This document shows positions 49,251 to 60,542 of a stretch of 64,000 nucleotides of DNA, one piece after another. The position numbers and the translations under genes are program-made. The notes beneath the pieces are model-generated. The model ran no database searches, was not told the DNA's origin, and worked only from the letters and a program-made list of their open reading frames with translations. Location: the NCBI GenBank assembly GCA_028826165.1, contig JAPDFW010000103.1, positions 124,001 through 188,000 of the forward strand, written 5' to 3'. Position 1 is the stretch's first letter, and each line of letters begins with the position of its first letter. The stretch comes from Anaeramoeba ignava (taxonomy: Eukaryota > Metamonada > Anaeramoebidae).

Positions 49251-51826
49251 ATGACAAATTTAGAAACAAAAGGTAAAATAATTTCTAAATAATTTTTAAT
49301 TATAAATTAATTAACAAAACTTAATTAAAAAATTTTTTTTTCCTTTTTTAATTTTTATTTAAATTTTTTTTTCATTTTTTTTTCTCTTAAATTATTTCAA
49401 AATAAACAAAGAACAACAAACAAAAAGACATAAACCACAAATTGAAAAAGAAATGCTAACAAAAAAACAAGAACGAAAAGAACAAAAAGAACAAAATCAA
49501 AATCAAAATGAAAATCAAAATCAAAATGAAAAACAAAATCAAATTGAAAAACAAAATAAAAAACAAGAACAAAATGAAAATCAAAATGAAAAACAAAATG
49601 AAAAAGAAAATGAAAAACAAAATCAACAAAATGAAAAAGAAAAAGAATTATTATCTAAAATGACAAAAAGAAAAGAAAGAAGAGCTTATTATTATCAACC
49701 AAAAAGAACAAAATGAAAATCAAAATGAAGAATCAAAAATTTCACAAAATCAACAACAAAATCAAAACCAAAAAAATCAAAATGAAGAATCAAAAATTTC
49801 ACAAAATCAACAACAAAATCAACAACAAAATGAACAACAAAATGAAAAAGAATTATTATCTAAAATGACAAAAGATGAAAGAAGAGCTTATTATCAATCT
49901 AAATTAGGAGATAAAGCAATTCCAAAAAACAAACAACAAAATCAAAATCAAAATCAAAATCAAAATCAAAATCAAAATCAACAAAATGAAAAACAAAAAG
50001 AAAAAGAAAATCAAAATCAAAATCAACAAAATCAAAAAGAAAAAGAAAAGAGATTATTATCAATCCAAAAAAAAAGAAAGAGAACAAAATGAAAATCAAA
50101 ATGAAGAATCAAAAATTTCACAAAATCAACAACAAAATCAAAACCAAAAAAATCAACAAAATCAACAACAAAATGAACAACAAAATGAAAAACAAAATGA
50201 AAAAGAATTATTATCTAAAATGACAAAAGATGAAAGAAGAGCTTATTACCAATCTAAATTAGGAGATAAAGCAATTCCAAAAAATAATCAACAAAATCAA
50301 AAAAAAAATGAAAAAGAATTATTATCTAAAATGACAAAAGATGAAAGAAGAGCTTATTATCAATCTAAATTAGGAGATAAAGCAATTCCAAAAAATCAAA
50401 AAAATCAAAATCAAAATCAAAATCAAAAAACAAAAACAAAATGAAAATGAAAATGAAAATGAAAATGAAAATGAAAATGAAAAAGAAAAAGAAAAAGAAA
50501 AAGAATTATTATCTAAAATGACAAAAAAAGAAAGAAGAACTTATTATCAATCCAAAAAAAAAGAAAGAGAACAAAATGAAGAATCAAAAATTTCACAAAA
50601 ACAAAAAAAAAAGCAAACAAAGCAAAAAAACAAACTTGAGATAAACCAGAACAAAAACGTGCGGTGGAGCAGCACTGATCTATTCTCGATCACATCACAT
50701 TTACGAAAGTATCACAGTCAGAACTCTATTTCAATGGGGATTTCTTTTGGAGAGCAAAAAATTCATTCATCAGTAATAAAATTAGGATTGAAATTTTCAA
50801 GCGGAATTGTGAAAGGAACAACGAACAGAAGCATATGCTTGCTCAATGTGTTCCGGGATGTTATCAACGACATGAAAATTGAGAATATTTTCCGAGATGA
50901 AGCAATAACTCAATTGAACAAGCAAATTGCATTTCTTGAAAAATATCGACCGTTTTCAGAACCAATGTACAATGTGATCAAAATTGTGAAAAATTCCATC
51001 TTGAAAATCGATCCAAACCTCACGTATCTAGAAGCAAAAAAGCACATTTGCGAAACTGTGATTGACAATTTTATACAATCCAAAATAATTGATGCTGAAA
51101 ATGAAATTAGTGAATTAGGAACACAAAAAATTAAAAATGGAGATGTCATTTTGACATATGCTAAATCTCGAGTAATCGAGATGATCCTGAAGAGAGCGCA
51201 CAAAAACAATATAAAATTCCGCGTTCTTGTTGTGGATTCACGTCCGTTAAACGAGGGCAGAGAGCTTCTGCGCACTCTTGACAAGAAAGGAATAAGTTGC
51301 ACTTATTGTTACTTAAATGCGTTGTCTTATATGATGAAGGAAGTGACAAAGGTCTATCTTGGAGCAGCAACACTTCTCTCAAATGGCGCCATTGTTTCTC
51401 GCATCGGGACTTCCATTGTTGCGATGATGGCGCGGCAGTTTAATATTCCTGTTATTATTTGTGCTCCTACTTTCAAATTTTCCGAAAAGGTTCAAATGGA
51501 TTCGTTAGTTTCAAATGAACATGGAAATCCAAAAGACATCATAGAAATCGACACAAGTGACTCAAATATCATCAAGTGCAGTGATGATCCAAAAATCGGT
51601 TCTCTCCATCAATTCTTGCTTTCTCCCAAATAATAATTCTACTGACGGTTTTCATTATCCTGTTCCAACTTATCGTGATGACCAAAATCTCCAGATTTTT
51701 AGTCTTCTTTATGATGTCACTCCTATTGATTATGTTTCTATTGTTGTTACTGAGTTTGGTTTGCTTCCTCCAACTTCGGTTCCTGTTATTATTCGAGAAT
51801 TTAAGAAAGAATTGACTTCAAATTGA
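49251..51826 (+). CDS. EIF2B4: eIF2B delta subunit (EIF2B4) with repeat-rich N-terminus and frame breaks
   Basis: Exon 1 is 49251-49272 (MTNLETK), exon 2 begins at 49412. The C-terminal 350 residues are a clear eIF2B alpha/beta/delta-type domain: NGDVILTYAKSRVIEMIL, FRVLVVDSRPLNEGRELLR, KVYLGAATLLSNGAIVSRIG, VIICAPTFKFSEKVQMDS and, in the next frame, LLYDVTPIDYVSIVVTEFG. Together with the other subunits it exchanges GDP for GTP on eIF2. The N-terminal half is Gln/Asn/Lys/Glu-rich with about five copies of a KMTKxERRxYYQSK unit. To read through, the frame must advance by one base near 49690-49716, 50040-50092, 50400-50444 and 51600-51634. All four off-frame ends read AAA followed by a stop (TGA three times, TAA once). 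Confidence 0.85.
49490..50620 (+). repeat. Coding repeat array in the eIF2B delta N-terminus
   Basis: Mixed CAAAAT, GAAAAT and CAACAAAAT repeats, with full copies of the unit ELLSKMTKDERRAYYQSKLG followed by DKAIPKN at about 49845, 50205 and 50315, a KKERRT variant at 50500, and degenerate copies at about 49650 and 50045. Confidence 0.85.
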
Positions 51827-52115
51827 TTTTTTTTTTAGATTTAAATTTTATCATTTTAAATTTTATCATTTTAAATTTTAAATTTTGATTTTAAATTTAG
51901 ATTTTAAATTAGGAAATGAAAAATGAAATTTTAAAAACAAAAAACAATTTTCTAAATGAATCCAATTTCGATTTTTATTTAATCCACTTTTTTTTTCTTT
52001 TTAAAAAAAAAGCAAAAATAAAAAAAAAGAAATTTTTCTCCTTTTTTTAAATTTTTTTTTCATTTTTTTTTTTCATTTTTTTTCTTAATAAATTTAAGAA
52101 CTATTTATAATAAAA
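51827..52115. promoter_or_regulatory. Spacer and T-rich CA element before the formin gene
   Basis: AATTTTATCATTTTAA repeats sit just after the eIF2B delta stop. T-runs broken by CA (52051-52085) then precede the formin ATG by about 30 bp. Confidence 0.45.
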
Positions 52116-55100
52116 ATGAATCAAAAGAATATAATAGCAAGAGTTATTGGGTAAAAACAAACAAAAAACAAAACAAAAAACGAAAAACAAAAAATGATTA
52201 ATTTTTTGGAACAAAAAAAAAAATACAATTTAAAAAATTTTTTAAAAAAACTAAAACAATAAGATTAACACCACATTCTGTATCGAAAGATATAAAAAAA
52301 GCCAAAACAACGATGGGAAGGGATCGAGGATGTGATATTTTGCTTCCTGAACCAGTATATTCAGCAAAGCATTGTACAATTACATATGTTTCAAGTTATC
52401 GATCACAAGATCAAATTCTATCCAAATTTCAGTTAGAAGACACAAGTACAAATGGGACCTTTGTAAATGGTCAGAAAGTCACTAATAAAGTTCCCCTTTT
52501 TGATGGTGATGAGATTTCTTTTATTGACCCTTATGTTTTAAGTGAAGTTTCTGAGCATAAAGAAATTCATCTTTATTATTCTTTTCAATTTCAAGATTTT
52601 ACTCATAAATCAAACAAAGATATTTTTCCAATAAAGGTTTTCTTTCAATTCATTTATAAATTCATTTATAAATTCATTTATAAATTAATTTATAAATTAA
52701 AATTCATTTATAAATTAAAATCAAAATAAAAATTAATTTATATATCAAAATTCATTTATATAATAAAATTCATTTATAAATTAAAATTCATTTATATATT
52801 AAAATTCATTTATAAATTAAAATTCATTTATATATTAAAATTCATTTATATATTAAAATTCATTTATAAATTAAAATTCATTTATAAATTAAAATTCATT
52901 TATAAATTAAAATTCATTTATAAATTAAAATTCATTTATAAATTAAAATTCATTTATAAATTAAAATTCATTTATAAATTAAAATTAAAATAAAAATTAA
53001 AATTAAAAAGGAAGAAACGCAAAAAATTGAAGTGATTGAAAAAAAAAATCCACAAGAATTTCTTGAATGGATACAAGTTCACTCAGTTCCTTACGCTCTA
53101 AGAATTCTCAAACAAATAATTAAACAAGATTACATCAATTTAAGAGACAACGAACAAATCCCATTATGGACAACAAAATTTGTTGATATCAAAGGATTAG
53201 AATTTTTATTCTCTTTAATAAACGAAAAACTAACAAAATTTACAAGAAATTCTCTCGACCGTTTAATCGAAATTGAAAGCATCCGTTGCATTATGAGAAT
53301 ATTTAATATCCAATTCAAATGGATTGGTGAAGATCATCATTTGGATCTTTTTTTGCAAATGTTAAATTCTGATAATGCTGTTGCAAAATATAAAATTTTA
53401 AGAATCATGTCTGCAATAATACGTCTTGATAAAAGACACGGAGCAAAGTAAGTCAATAAGAAAAAAAAAGAGAAAAATAATAAAGATTAAGATTCTAAAA
53501 AAAAATATTGAAAACAAACGGTGGGTTATTAATTAAAAATTTTTGCTTTTTTTTTTGTTCCACTTTTTTTTTTTTGATTTATTTTTTTTTTTGATTTATT
53601 ATTAGAAATATTCTGAAGGCTTTTTCAAGACCAAAAATTAAAGGTGTAACTCCAACAAGATTTGGAAGACTTATTAGAGCAATCAAAGAAGAAAATGATG
53701 TCTCATTTCAAGTATTATCACTGCTGCTCATCAACGATCTCATTCAAGGCCACAAAAAAATCTCAGAAAGATCCAAATTAAGAGAAGAGTTAATGGGCGA
53801 TGGATTTGAAGGAGTTCTTGAAAAAATGAGGGAGTTCAACGTACCGCCAGTTGTTGATCAAGTGGCTATTTTTGAAACTGAAAAAGAAGTTGATGATCAT
53901 CAATTGCATCCAAAATTCAAATCTGCTGATCCTCTTTTTATAGCTCAATTTCTTATGCGAGCACTTGATGGAACACCAGAATATCCACTGTTTCAAAACG
54001 TGATGAAAAAATTCACAAAGGTCTCAATGGGATCTTCAAGGTTCTTACTTTGGAATCTTCTGGAGAAGTTTGTCTGCACTTCTTTGATGGGAAGAGACTT
54101 TTTTACAGACGAAATTCAACAACTTTCTTCGATTGCTAATGAAATTAGTGATGAGGAATTAAAGCTCGAAATTGAGCGCAAAATTGATGGATATTTTGAG
54201 ATCCTTTCGCAGAAACAAAAGGAAAAAATTGCGTTATTGGAATCTGTTATGCAAAAGAAGAATGAAATGAAAAGTATTCAAGATCAGGATTTAAAAAAGA
54301 AAAAAGAACAAGAAATTCGTGATTTGAGAGGAAAAATATTACAAAATGAAGGAGTTGATTTTGATCTTGCAAGTTTCTTTTTATCAACTTCAGAAAAAGA
54401 TTTGAAAAGACAAGCAGAATTGCTCAATCCAAAAAAAAAGGAATTAAAACCTATTGTTGAAACAAAGATTGAGACAAAGGAAGATTTGGAGGAAAAAAAC
54501 AACGAAAACATTGAGCAACCGAATGAAAACGTGAATAAATTTGCAGAGAAACTAAAACAAGTACAAAAAAAAAGGGATCAAAACGAACCTAAAAAGCCAG
54601 TTGAAAAGCCAGTTAAAAAACCAAATGAAATTAAAAAACCAAATGAAATTGAAAAACCAAATGAAATTGAAAAACCAAATGAAATTAAAAAACCAAATGA
54701 AGTTAAAAAACCAAATGAAGTTAAAAAACCAAATGAAGTTAAAAAACCAAATGAGGAATTGAAAAAACAAAGATCAATTTTTTTGAAAAAAGATGATTCA
54801 ATAGAAATGATAAGTATGAATATTATGGGTGATGAAGAAAAAAAGGGGGGATTACCCCTTACCGGCGGACCACCACCTCCACCAATTTCAGGAGGACCAC
54901 CACCACCAATGGGAGGACCGCCACCACCAATGGGAGGACCGCCACCGCCAATGGGAGGACCACCAATGGGAGGACCACCACCACCAATGGGAGCAATGAG
55001 AGCAAATATTCCAGATCTTCATATCCCAAAACCATCTGTTGAATTAACATCAATTTTTTGGCAGAAAATCCCCGTTTCAAAATACGAAATGTCAATTTGG

Positions 55101-56315
55101 AAAGAGGTTGTTGATATTCTAACCGAAAAAGAACTCGAAATGAAAACAGAAGATATTGAAGATATGGAGGAACTTTTCGCAGCGAAAAAATCAGGAATCA
55201 AACTTAAAGAAAAAGTGGAAGATCAACCAAGTATACTTGATTCTAAACGTTTACAAACAGCGGGGACAGTTTTAAAGAAATGGAAGCTTGATAACCAAGT
55301 CTTAATTGAGGCGGTTAGAAATATGGATATTCAAATCATTGATATCGATCATATTGTTTCATTCAAGGCAATTTCACCGAATGAAACAGAAAGAAAAACA
55401 ATAGAAAATTTCGAAGGAAATCCGCTTAAACTTTCAGAAGCGGAACAACTTATGATTGAGTTCTCAAAGATGCCTTTATTTGAAGAAAAAGTACAAGCAA
55501 TTGAAACCATCCTAAATTTCGAAGAAAATCTCGAGGAAATCAAAAACGTGATCCGATCGATCCATCACGGATCCGTTGCTCTTCTCAAATCGCAAGCTCT
55601 TCGGAAGCATCTTTCAGTTATGCTTTATCTCGGAAATTTCTGCAACATGGGGAAGGCACAAGGAAATTGTGTTGGATTCAAAGTGGAATTTATGGAGAAA
55701 ATTGGGGACAAAATAACGAATAAGGAAAAATTCACTTTGATGCATTTTTTGGCTAGTATAATCCAAAAGAAATTTCCTGAAATGATTGATGTTTCAATGC
55801 TTCATCAAATTCTCAGCGAAGCTTCATTATTTTCCATTCCCGAAATCAGTGAGAAATCATCAAAAATCAAAGAGTCTCTTAATCTAATTCAGTCACTTGA
55901 TTCAAAACTTAAAGATGGAGATCAAGATAAAATTGTGGTCTCAAATTTCCTCCAAAAAGCATCAAGTGATTTCGCAAATATTTCAAAAGATCTTCAAACA
56001 ATGTCGCAATCTTTCGAAATTATTGCAACGTTTTTTTTGGAACCCAAAGACAAAAATTCCCAAGAATTTTTCAAATCTTTTTCTGTTTATTTCGATAAGT
56101 TTGGAAAGGCTTCTAAAGAAAATAAAAATAATGATGCTGTTTTGAGACATAAGAAATCAATCCAAAAACAAATGAGTTTAATTCGTCAAGAAAGTAGAAA
56201 GAAATCTCAAAATAAAATGGTTAATGAATCTTTGAAAACAACTCAAACACTTCAATCTTTGAAAGTTGAATCCACAAATTTATTTTTAACAAGTCGTCTA
56301 AAAAATCGGAAATGA
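52116..56315 (+). CDS. Diaphanous-type formin with N-terminal FHA domain
   Basis: Exons 52116-52150, 52264-52636, 53011-53447 and 53606-56315; 1184 residues, phases consistent. An FHA domain occupies residues about 12-115 (TTMGRDRGCDILL.., SAKHCTITY, LEDTSTNGTFVNG), with the GR, S..H and N.T.NG phosphothreonine-pocket residues all present. A GBD/FH3 armadillo region follows (PQEFLEWIQV.., NDLIQGHKKISERSKLREELM), then coiled coil, a (KPNEI/V)n linker, an FH1 block of GGPPPPMGG repeats (about 700-745) and a full FH2 domain (IFWQKIPVSKYEMSIW.., MLYLGNFCNMGKAQGNCVGFKVEF). It nucleates and elongates actin filaments from profilin-actin. FHA suggests recruitment by phosphorylated partners, a regulatory input besides Rho GTPases. 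Confidence 0.92.
52640..53000. repeat. Intronic repeat (AAAATTCATTTATAAATT)n in the formin gene
   Basis: 18-bp units, nearly perfect at 52770-52980, between the FHA and GBD exons. Confidence 0.93.
54600..54765 (+). repeat. In-frame 18-bp repeat encoding KPNE[IV][KE] in the formin linker
   Basis: Nine copies of AAACCAAATGAA followed by ATT or GTT and AAA or GAA, just before FH1. Confidence 0.9.
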
Positions 56316-57274
56316 TTTTTTTTTATCAACAATTAATTTCTAATTTCTAATTTAAATTAAAATCTAATTATAATTTTAAATCTAAATCTAAATATAATTC
56401 TAATTCTAAATCTAAATCTAAATCTAATTCTAAATATAATTCTAAATATAAATATAATTCTAATTATAATTTTAAATATAATTCTAAATCTAATTCAATT
56501 CTAAATATAAATATAATGTAAATTATAATTTTTAATTTTAATTCTAATTTTAATTCTAATTTAATTCTAATTTTAAATATAATTCTAATTCTAAATATAA
56601 TTCTAATTCTAAAATATAAATCTAATTAAATAAATATAAATATGATTCTAAATATAATTATAATATAAAATCTAAATCTAAATCTAATTTTAATTTAATT
56701 TAATTATAAATCTAAATCTAAATCAAAAATAAATATAATTTTAATTTAAATCAAATAAATATAATTCTAAATATAAATCTAATTATAAATTAAAAAATAT
56801 AATTCTAAAATATAATTTTAAATTTAAATATAATTCTAAATATAATTATAATTCTAAATATTCTAAATATAATTATAAATCTAAATATAATTTTAAATTT
56901 AATTCTAAATCTAAATATAATTCTAATTCTAAATATAATTAATTTAAAATATAAATATAAATATAATTATAAATATAAATCTAAATCTAATTCTAAATCT
57001 AATTTAAATCTAATTCTAAATTCTAAAATATAATTCTAATTTAAAATAAATATAAAATTAAATATAATTCTAAATCTAAATCTAAATCTAAATTCAAATC
57101 TAATTATAATTATAATTTAAAATTTAATTATAAATTTAAATTTAATTCTAATTCTAATTCTAAATATAATTTAATTATAATTTAAAATATTTTTTAAAAG
57201 CAAAAAAATTTTTTTTTTCATTTTTTTTTTCATTTTTTATTATCATAATAAAACAAAAAGGAACAAAAATAAAA
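56316..57274. repeat. Intergenic repeats (TAAATCTAAATATAATTC-type) and promoter
   Basis: AAATCTAAA, ATATAATTCTAA and ATAATTTTAA units run to about 57190. The T-rich CA element at 57209-57240 then precedes the next ATG. No gene is seen. Confidence 0.85.
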
Positions 57275-59194
57275 ATGCATTTAAATAAAACAAAAACACC
57301 CAAAAAAAATCAAAAAGAAAAAAAAGAAAAATTAAAACAAATTTATGAAGCAATTAAAACAAATAATATTCAATTTTTTGATTCAATTCCAAGTTTAAAA
57401 GCAAAAAAATTTCAAAAAGAAAATGAATCATTTCTAAATTTTGCATTTGAAAACAATTCAAAAAAAGAAATTATTGAATTATTAATTTCAAAAGGATCTG
57501 ATCTTACTTCAAGAAACAAACGAAATGAAATACCTTTATATGTTGCTTTGAGGAACCAAAATCTAAATGAAATCATTGAATTATTAATTTCAAAAGGATC
57601 TAATATTAATTCTAAAAATGATTGGGGTGAAATACCTTTACATGTTGCTTTGGAAAGAAACTATTCAAAAGAAATTATTGAATTATTAATTTCAAAAGGT
57701 TCTGATATTAATTCTAAAAATAAAGACAATCTTAAAGAAATTATTGAATTATTAATTTCAAAAGGTTCTGATCTTAATTCAAGAAACAAACTAAATGAAA
57801 TACCTTTACATGCCGCTTTGGAGAATAAAAATTCAAATGAAACTATTCAATTATTAATTTCAAAAGGTTCTGATGTTAATTCTAAAAATAAAGAAGATGA
57901 AAACAAACTAAATCAAAAAGAAATTATTGAAATACCTTTACATGCCGCTTTGGAGAATAAAAATTCAAATGAAACTATTCAATTATTAATTTCAAAAGGT
58001 TCTGATCTTAATTCTAAAAATAAAGAAGATGAAATACCTTTACATATTGCTTTGAAAAAGAAATATTCAAAAGAAATTATTGAATTATTAATTTCAAAAG
58101 GTTCTGATCTTAATTCAAGAAACAAACTAAATGAAATACCTTTACATGTTGCTTTGGAGAATAAAAATCCAAAAGAAATTATTGAATTATTAATTTCAAA
58201 AGGATCTGATCTTAATTCAAGAAACAATCAAAATAAAATACCTTTACATGTTGCTTTGGAGAATAAAAATCCAAAAGAGATTATAATTCTATTAATGAGA
58301 TATTTAAATATTTTTGAATTGAAAGATCATGAAATTAATCAAGAAATAATTAATTTATTTCCAAAAATTTATTCATTTATTGATGATTTAAACAATTTTT
58401 TGAAATCAAATGAATTTACAGATATTGGAATTACGAGTAGTGATAATGAAATAATTAAAGCTCATAAACAAATTTTATTGATTCGATTTGATAATAACCA
58501 AAAAACTTTAACAAGATTTATCAATATTTGCAGAAGAAAACCAAAAGAAATTATTCAATTTGTATTAAATTTTCTTTATACTGGATTTGTTGATTTTGAT
58601 AAACTTATTGAAAATTTCGATAATCAATTTATTCAAAAAAAATCAGGAATTGATCCAAACTATCAATTTTTATTTTCAAAACAAATTGAAAAAATACAAA
58701 AAGAAAAGCAAGAACCAATTTTAAATGAAATTGAAAAACAAAAAGAAATTGAAGCAGGTTTAACTTATGATTTATTTGAAAAAACAGAATTAGATTTAAA
58801 TTGGATTAAAGAAAAAGAAGGAATAAAAGGAATATTAAAAGATTTTGAAGCATTTTCTCAACAAAATTCAACAAAAGATTTTACAATAATTGTTGAAGAA
58901 AAACAAATCAAAGTTCATAAATTAATATTACAAATAAGAAGTGAATTATTTAGAGGAATGTTTTTAAGTGTTAATGATTCATCAAATCAAGTTCATGATT
59001 ATTCAGAAAAATCATTTGAAACAATTAATCAATTAATTTATTTCTTTTATAATGATGAAATTGATGAAACAAAAATAGCAAAAGAAAATATTGAAGAATT
59101 TATTGATTTAAAAGATTTTTACCAATTAAACCAAAAATCAATTTTAGGATCTTATTTACTTGATTTTTATTCAGAATCTCTTTCAAAGAAATAA
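57275..59194 (+). CDS. Ankyrin-repeat BTB protein
   Basis: A single exon of 639 residues. About nine ankyrin units of the form EIPLHVALENKNxKEIIELL follow a Lys-rich start. They are so alike in DNA that recent unit duplication is likely; two units are compressed near 57715-57760 and 57900-57935. After them come a BTB-like segment (FTDIGITSSDNEIIKAHKQILL, about 377) and a second, better BTB domain (DFTIIVEEKQIKVHKLILQI, RSELFRGMFLSVNDSSNQVH, about 534). Such BTB proteins commonly serve as cullin-3 substrate adaptors, with the ankyrins as the binding face; that role is inference. It shares the RSEL(F/Y)RGMFLSV segment with the RCC1-BTB genes downstream. Confidence 0.88.
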   Translation: MHLNKTKTPKKNQKEKKEKLKQIYEAIKTNNIQFFDSIPSLKAKKFQKENESFLNFAFENNSKKEIIELLISKGSDLTSRNKRNEIPLYVALRNQNLNEIIELLISKGSNINSKNDWGEIPLHVALERNYSKEIIELLISKGSDINSKNKDNLKEIIELLISKGSDLNSRNKLNEIPLHAALENKNSNETIQLLISKGSDVNSKNKEDENKLNQKEIIEIPLHAALENKNSNETIQLLISKGSDLNSKNKEDEIPLHIALKKKYSKEIIELLISKGSDLNSRNKLNEIPLHVALENKNPKEIIELLISKGSDLNSRNNQNKIPLHVALENKNPKEIIILLMRYLNIFELKDHEINQEIINLFPKIYSFIDDLNNFLKSNEFTDIGITSSDNEIIKAHKQILLIRFDNNQKTLTRFINICRRKPKEIIQFVLNFLYTGFVDFDKLIENFDNQFIQKKSGIDPNYQFLFSKQIEKIQKEKQEPILNEIEKQKEIEAGLTYDLFEKTELDLNWIKEKEGIKGILKDFEAFSQQNSTKDFTIIVEEKQIKVHKLILQIRSELFRGMFLSVNDSSNQVHDYSEKSFETINQLIYFFYNDEIDETKIAKENIEEFIDLKDFYQLNQKSILGSYLLDFYSESLSKK

Positions 59195-59273
59195 AAATCA
59201 AAAATTTTTTTTCAATTTTAAAAGCATTTTGAATTTGATTTTTATTCCAAATATTTTTGAAAAGCAAAAAAAA

Positions 59274-60253
59274 TCAATTTGAATTTTGAGGAATTTTTGA
59301 AGATAAATTTGATTTTATATTTAATTCTTTTTTCATTTGTTTTGAATTGGATTGATTTTGAAGTGATTTTTTATTCTGACTTTCAAATTGTAAAAATGAT
59401 TCAAAATTTTTTTTTTCTTGATCTTCTTCTTTTTTTTTCTTCATTTTTTCTTGATGAATTAAAGAAGAAATTTTGAGAGTTTCTTTTTGTTTTTTAATTT
59501 GATTCATTTTCTTTTCTAATTCATTTTTTTGTTCCATTTTTGCTAAAAAACTAACTTTTTGAGCTTCTTTTAAAATTTGGAATTTTTCTTTTTCTTGAAT
59601 TTTTTTTTTCTTATTGATTAAATCTTGATTAAATTGATTAATTTTTTTTTGATCTTCAAATTTTTTTTTTTTATTTTCCATTTTTTCTTCTTCTTCATTT
59701 TTTTTGTTTTTATTTAATTCAGATCTTAATTTATTTTTGAGCTTTTCTTCATTTTTTTTTGATATTTCTTTTTCCAATTTTTTTTGTTTAATTTGTTCAT
59801 TTAATTTTTGAAATTCTTCATTTTTTTTTTGTTTTCTTTTTTCTTCTTCTTCTTTTTCTTTTTTGAATAATTCTTGAATTTTTAATTGAAAATTTTCTTC
59901 TTCTTTTTTTTTTCTTTTAATTTCTTCTTCTTTTTCAAGTTTTTTTTGTTGGATTTGATTTTGAAAAAATAATTTCAATCCAATTTTTTGATCTTCTTCT
60001 TTTTTTATTTTTATTTTTTGATCTTCTTCTTTTATTTTTATTTTTTGATCTTCTTCTTTTATTTTTAATCCTGACTTTTGCTTTTTTAAAAAGAAAATTG
60101 AATAAAATTTAATTTATAAAAATAATTCATTTTGATTTTTCTTTTTATTTTTCTTACTTTAATTTTTTCCAATTCTTTTTCTGTTATTTTGATTTTATTT
60201 TCTGAAATTTTTGTTGGAATTAATTTTTTATTGTTTTTTGAATTCAGATTCAT
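59274..60253 (-). CDS. Charged coiled-coil protein
   Basis: Two exons, 60158-60253 and 59274-60080, phase 0; 300 residues, start MNLNSKNNKKLIPTKISENK. Nearly the whole protein is Lys/Glu-rich coiled coil (trichohyalin-like), with three early copies of KIKEEDQK and an extended heptad-like region; the C-terminus is Ser/Asn-rich. Composition of this type is common in cytoskeletal and flagellar proteins, but nothing identifies a family. It is convergent with the ankyrin-BTB gene (79 bp apart). Confidence 0.7.
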
Positions 60254-60542
60254 TTGAATTTGATTTAAATTCTTATTTGTTTTTAAAAAAAAAATTTTGA
60301 AAAGAAAAATGGATCAAAATCTCCTTTTTTTTTTTTTTTCAAAAGAAAAATGGATCAAATTAAAATTAAAATTCCTTTTTAAAAATAAATTAAAAGATAA
60401 AATTAAAATTAAAATTAAAATTAAAATTAAATTAAAATCAAAATTAAAAATCAAAATAAAATCAAAATCAAAATTAAAATTAAAATTAAAATTAAAATTA
60501 AAATTAAAAATTCATTTTTTTCATTTTTTTTCTTTTTCGAAA
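60254..60542 (+). promoter_or_regulatory. Promoter region of RCC1-BTB copy 1 with AAAATT repeat
   Basis: AAAATT runs at 60360-60510 are followed by a T-rich element with two CA interruptions (60511-60538) and the ATG at 60543. The same layout precedes copy 2, so the duplication included the promoter. An open frame starting at 60297 only reads through this repeat. Confidence 0.55.

Noticed and set aside
60297-60540. N-terminal extension of RCC1-BTB copy 1 rich in Lys
   Set aside because: It only reads through the promoter AAAATT repeat; the ATG at 60543 matches the start of copy 2 and follows the promoter element.
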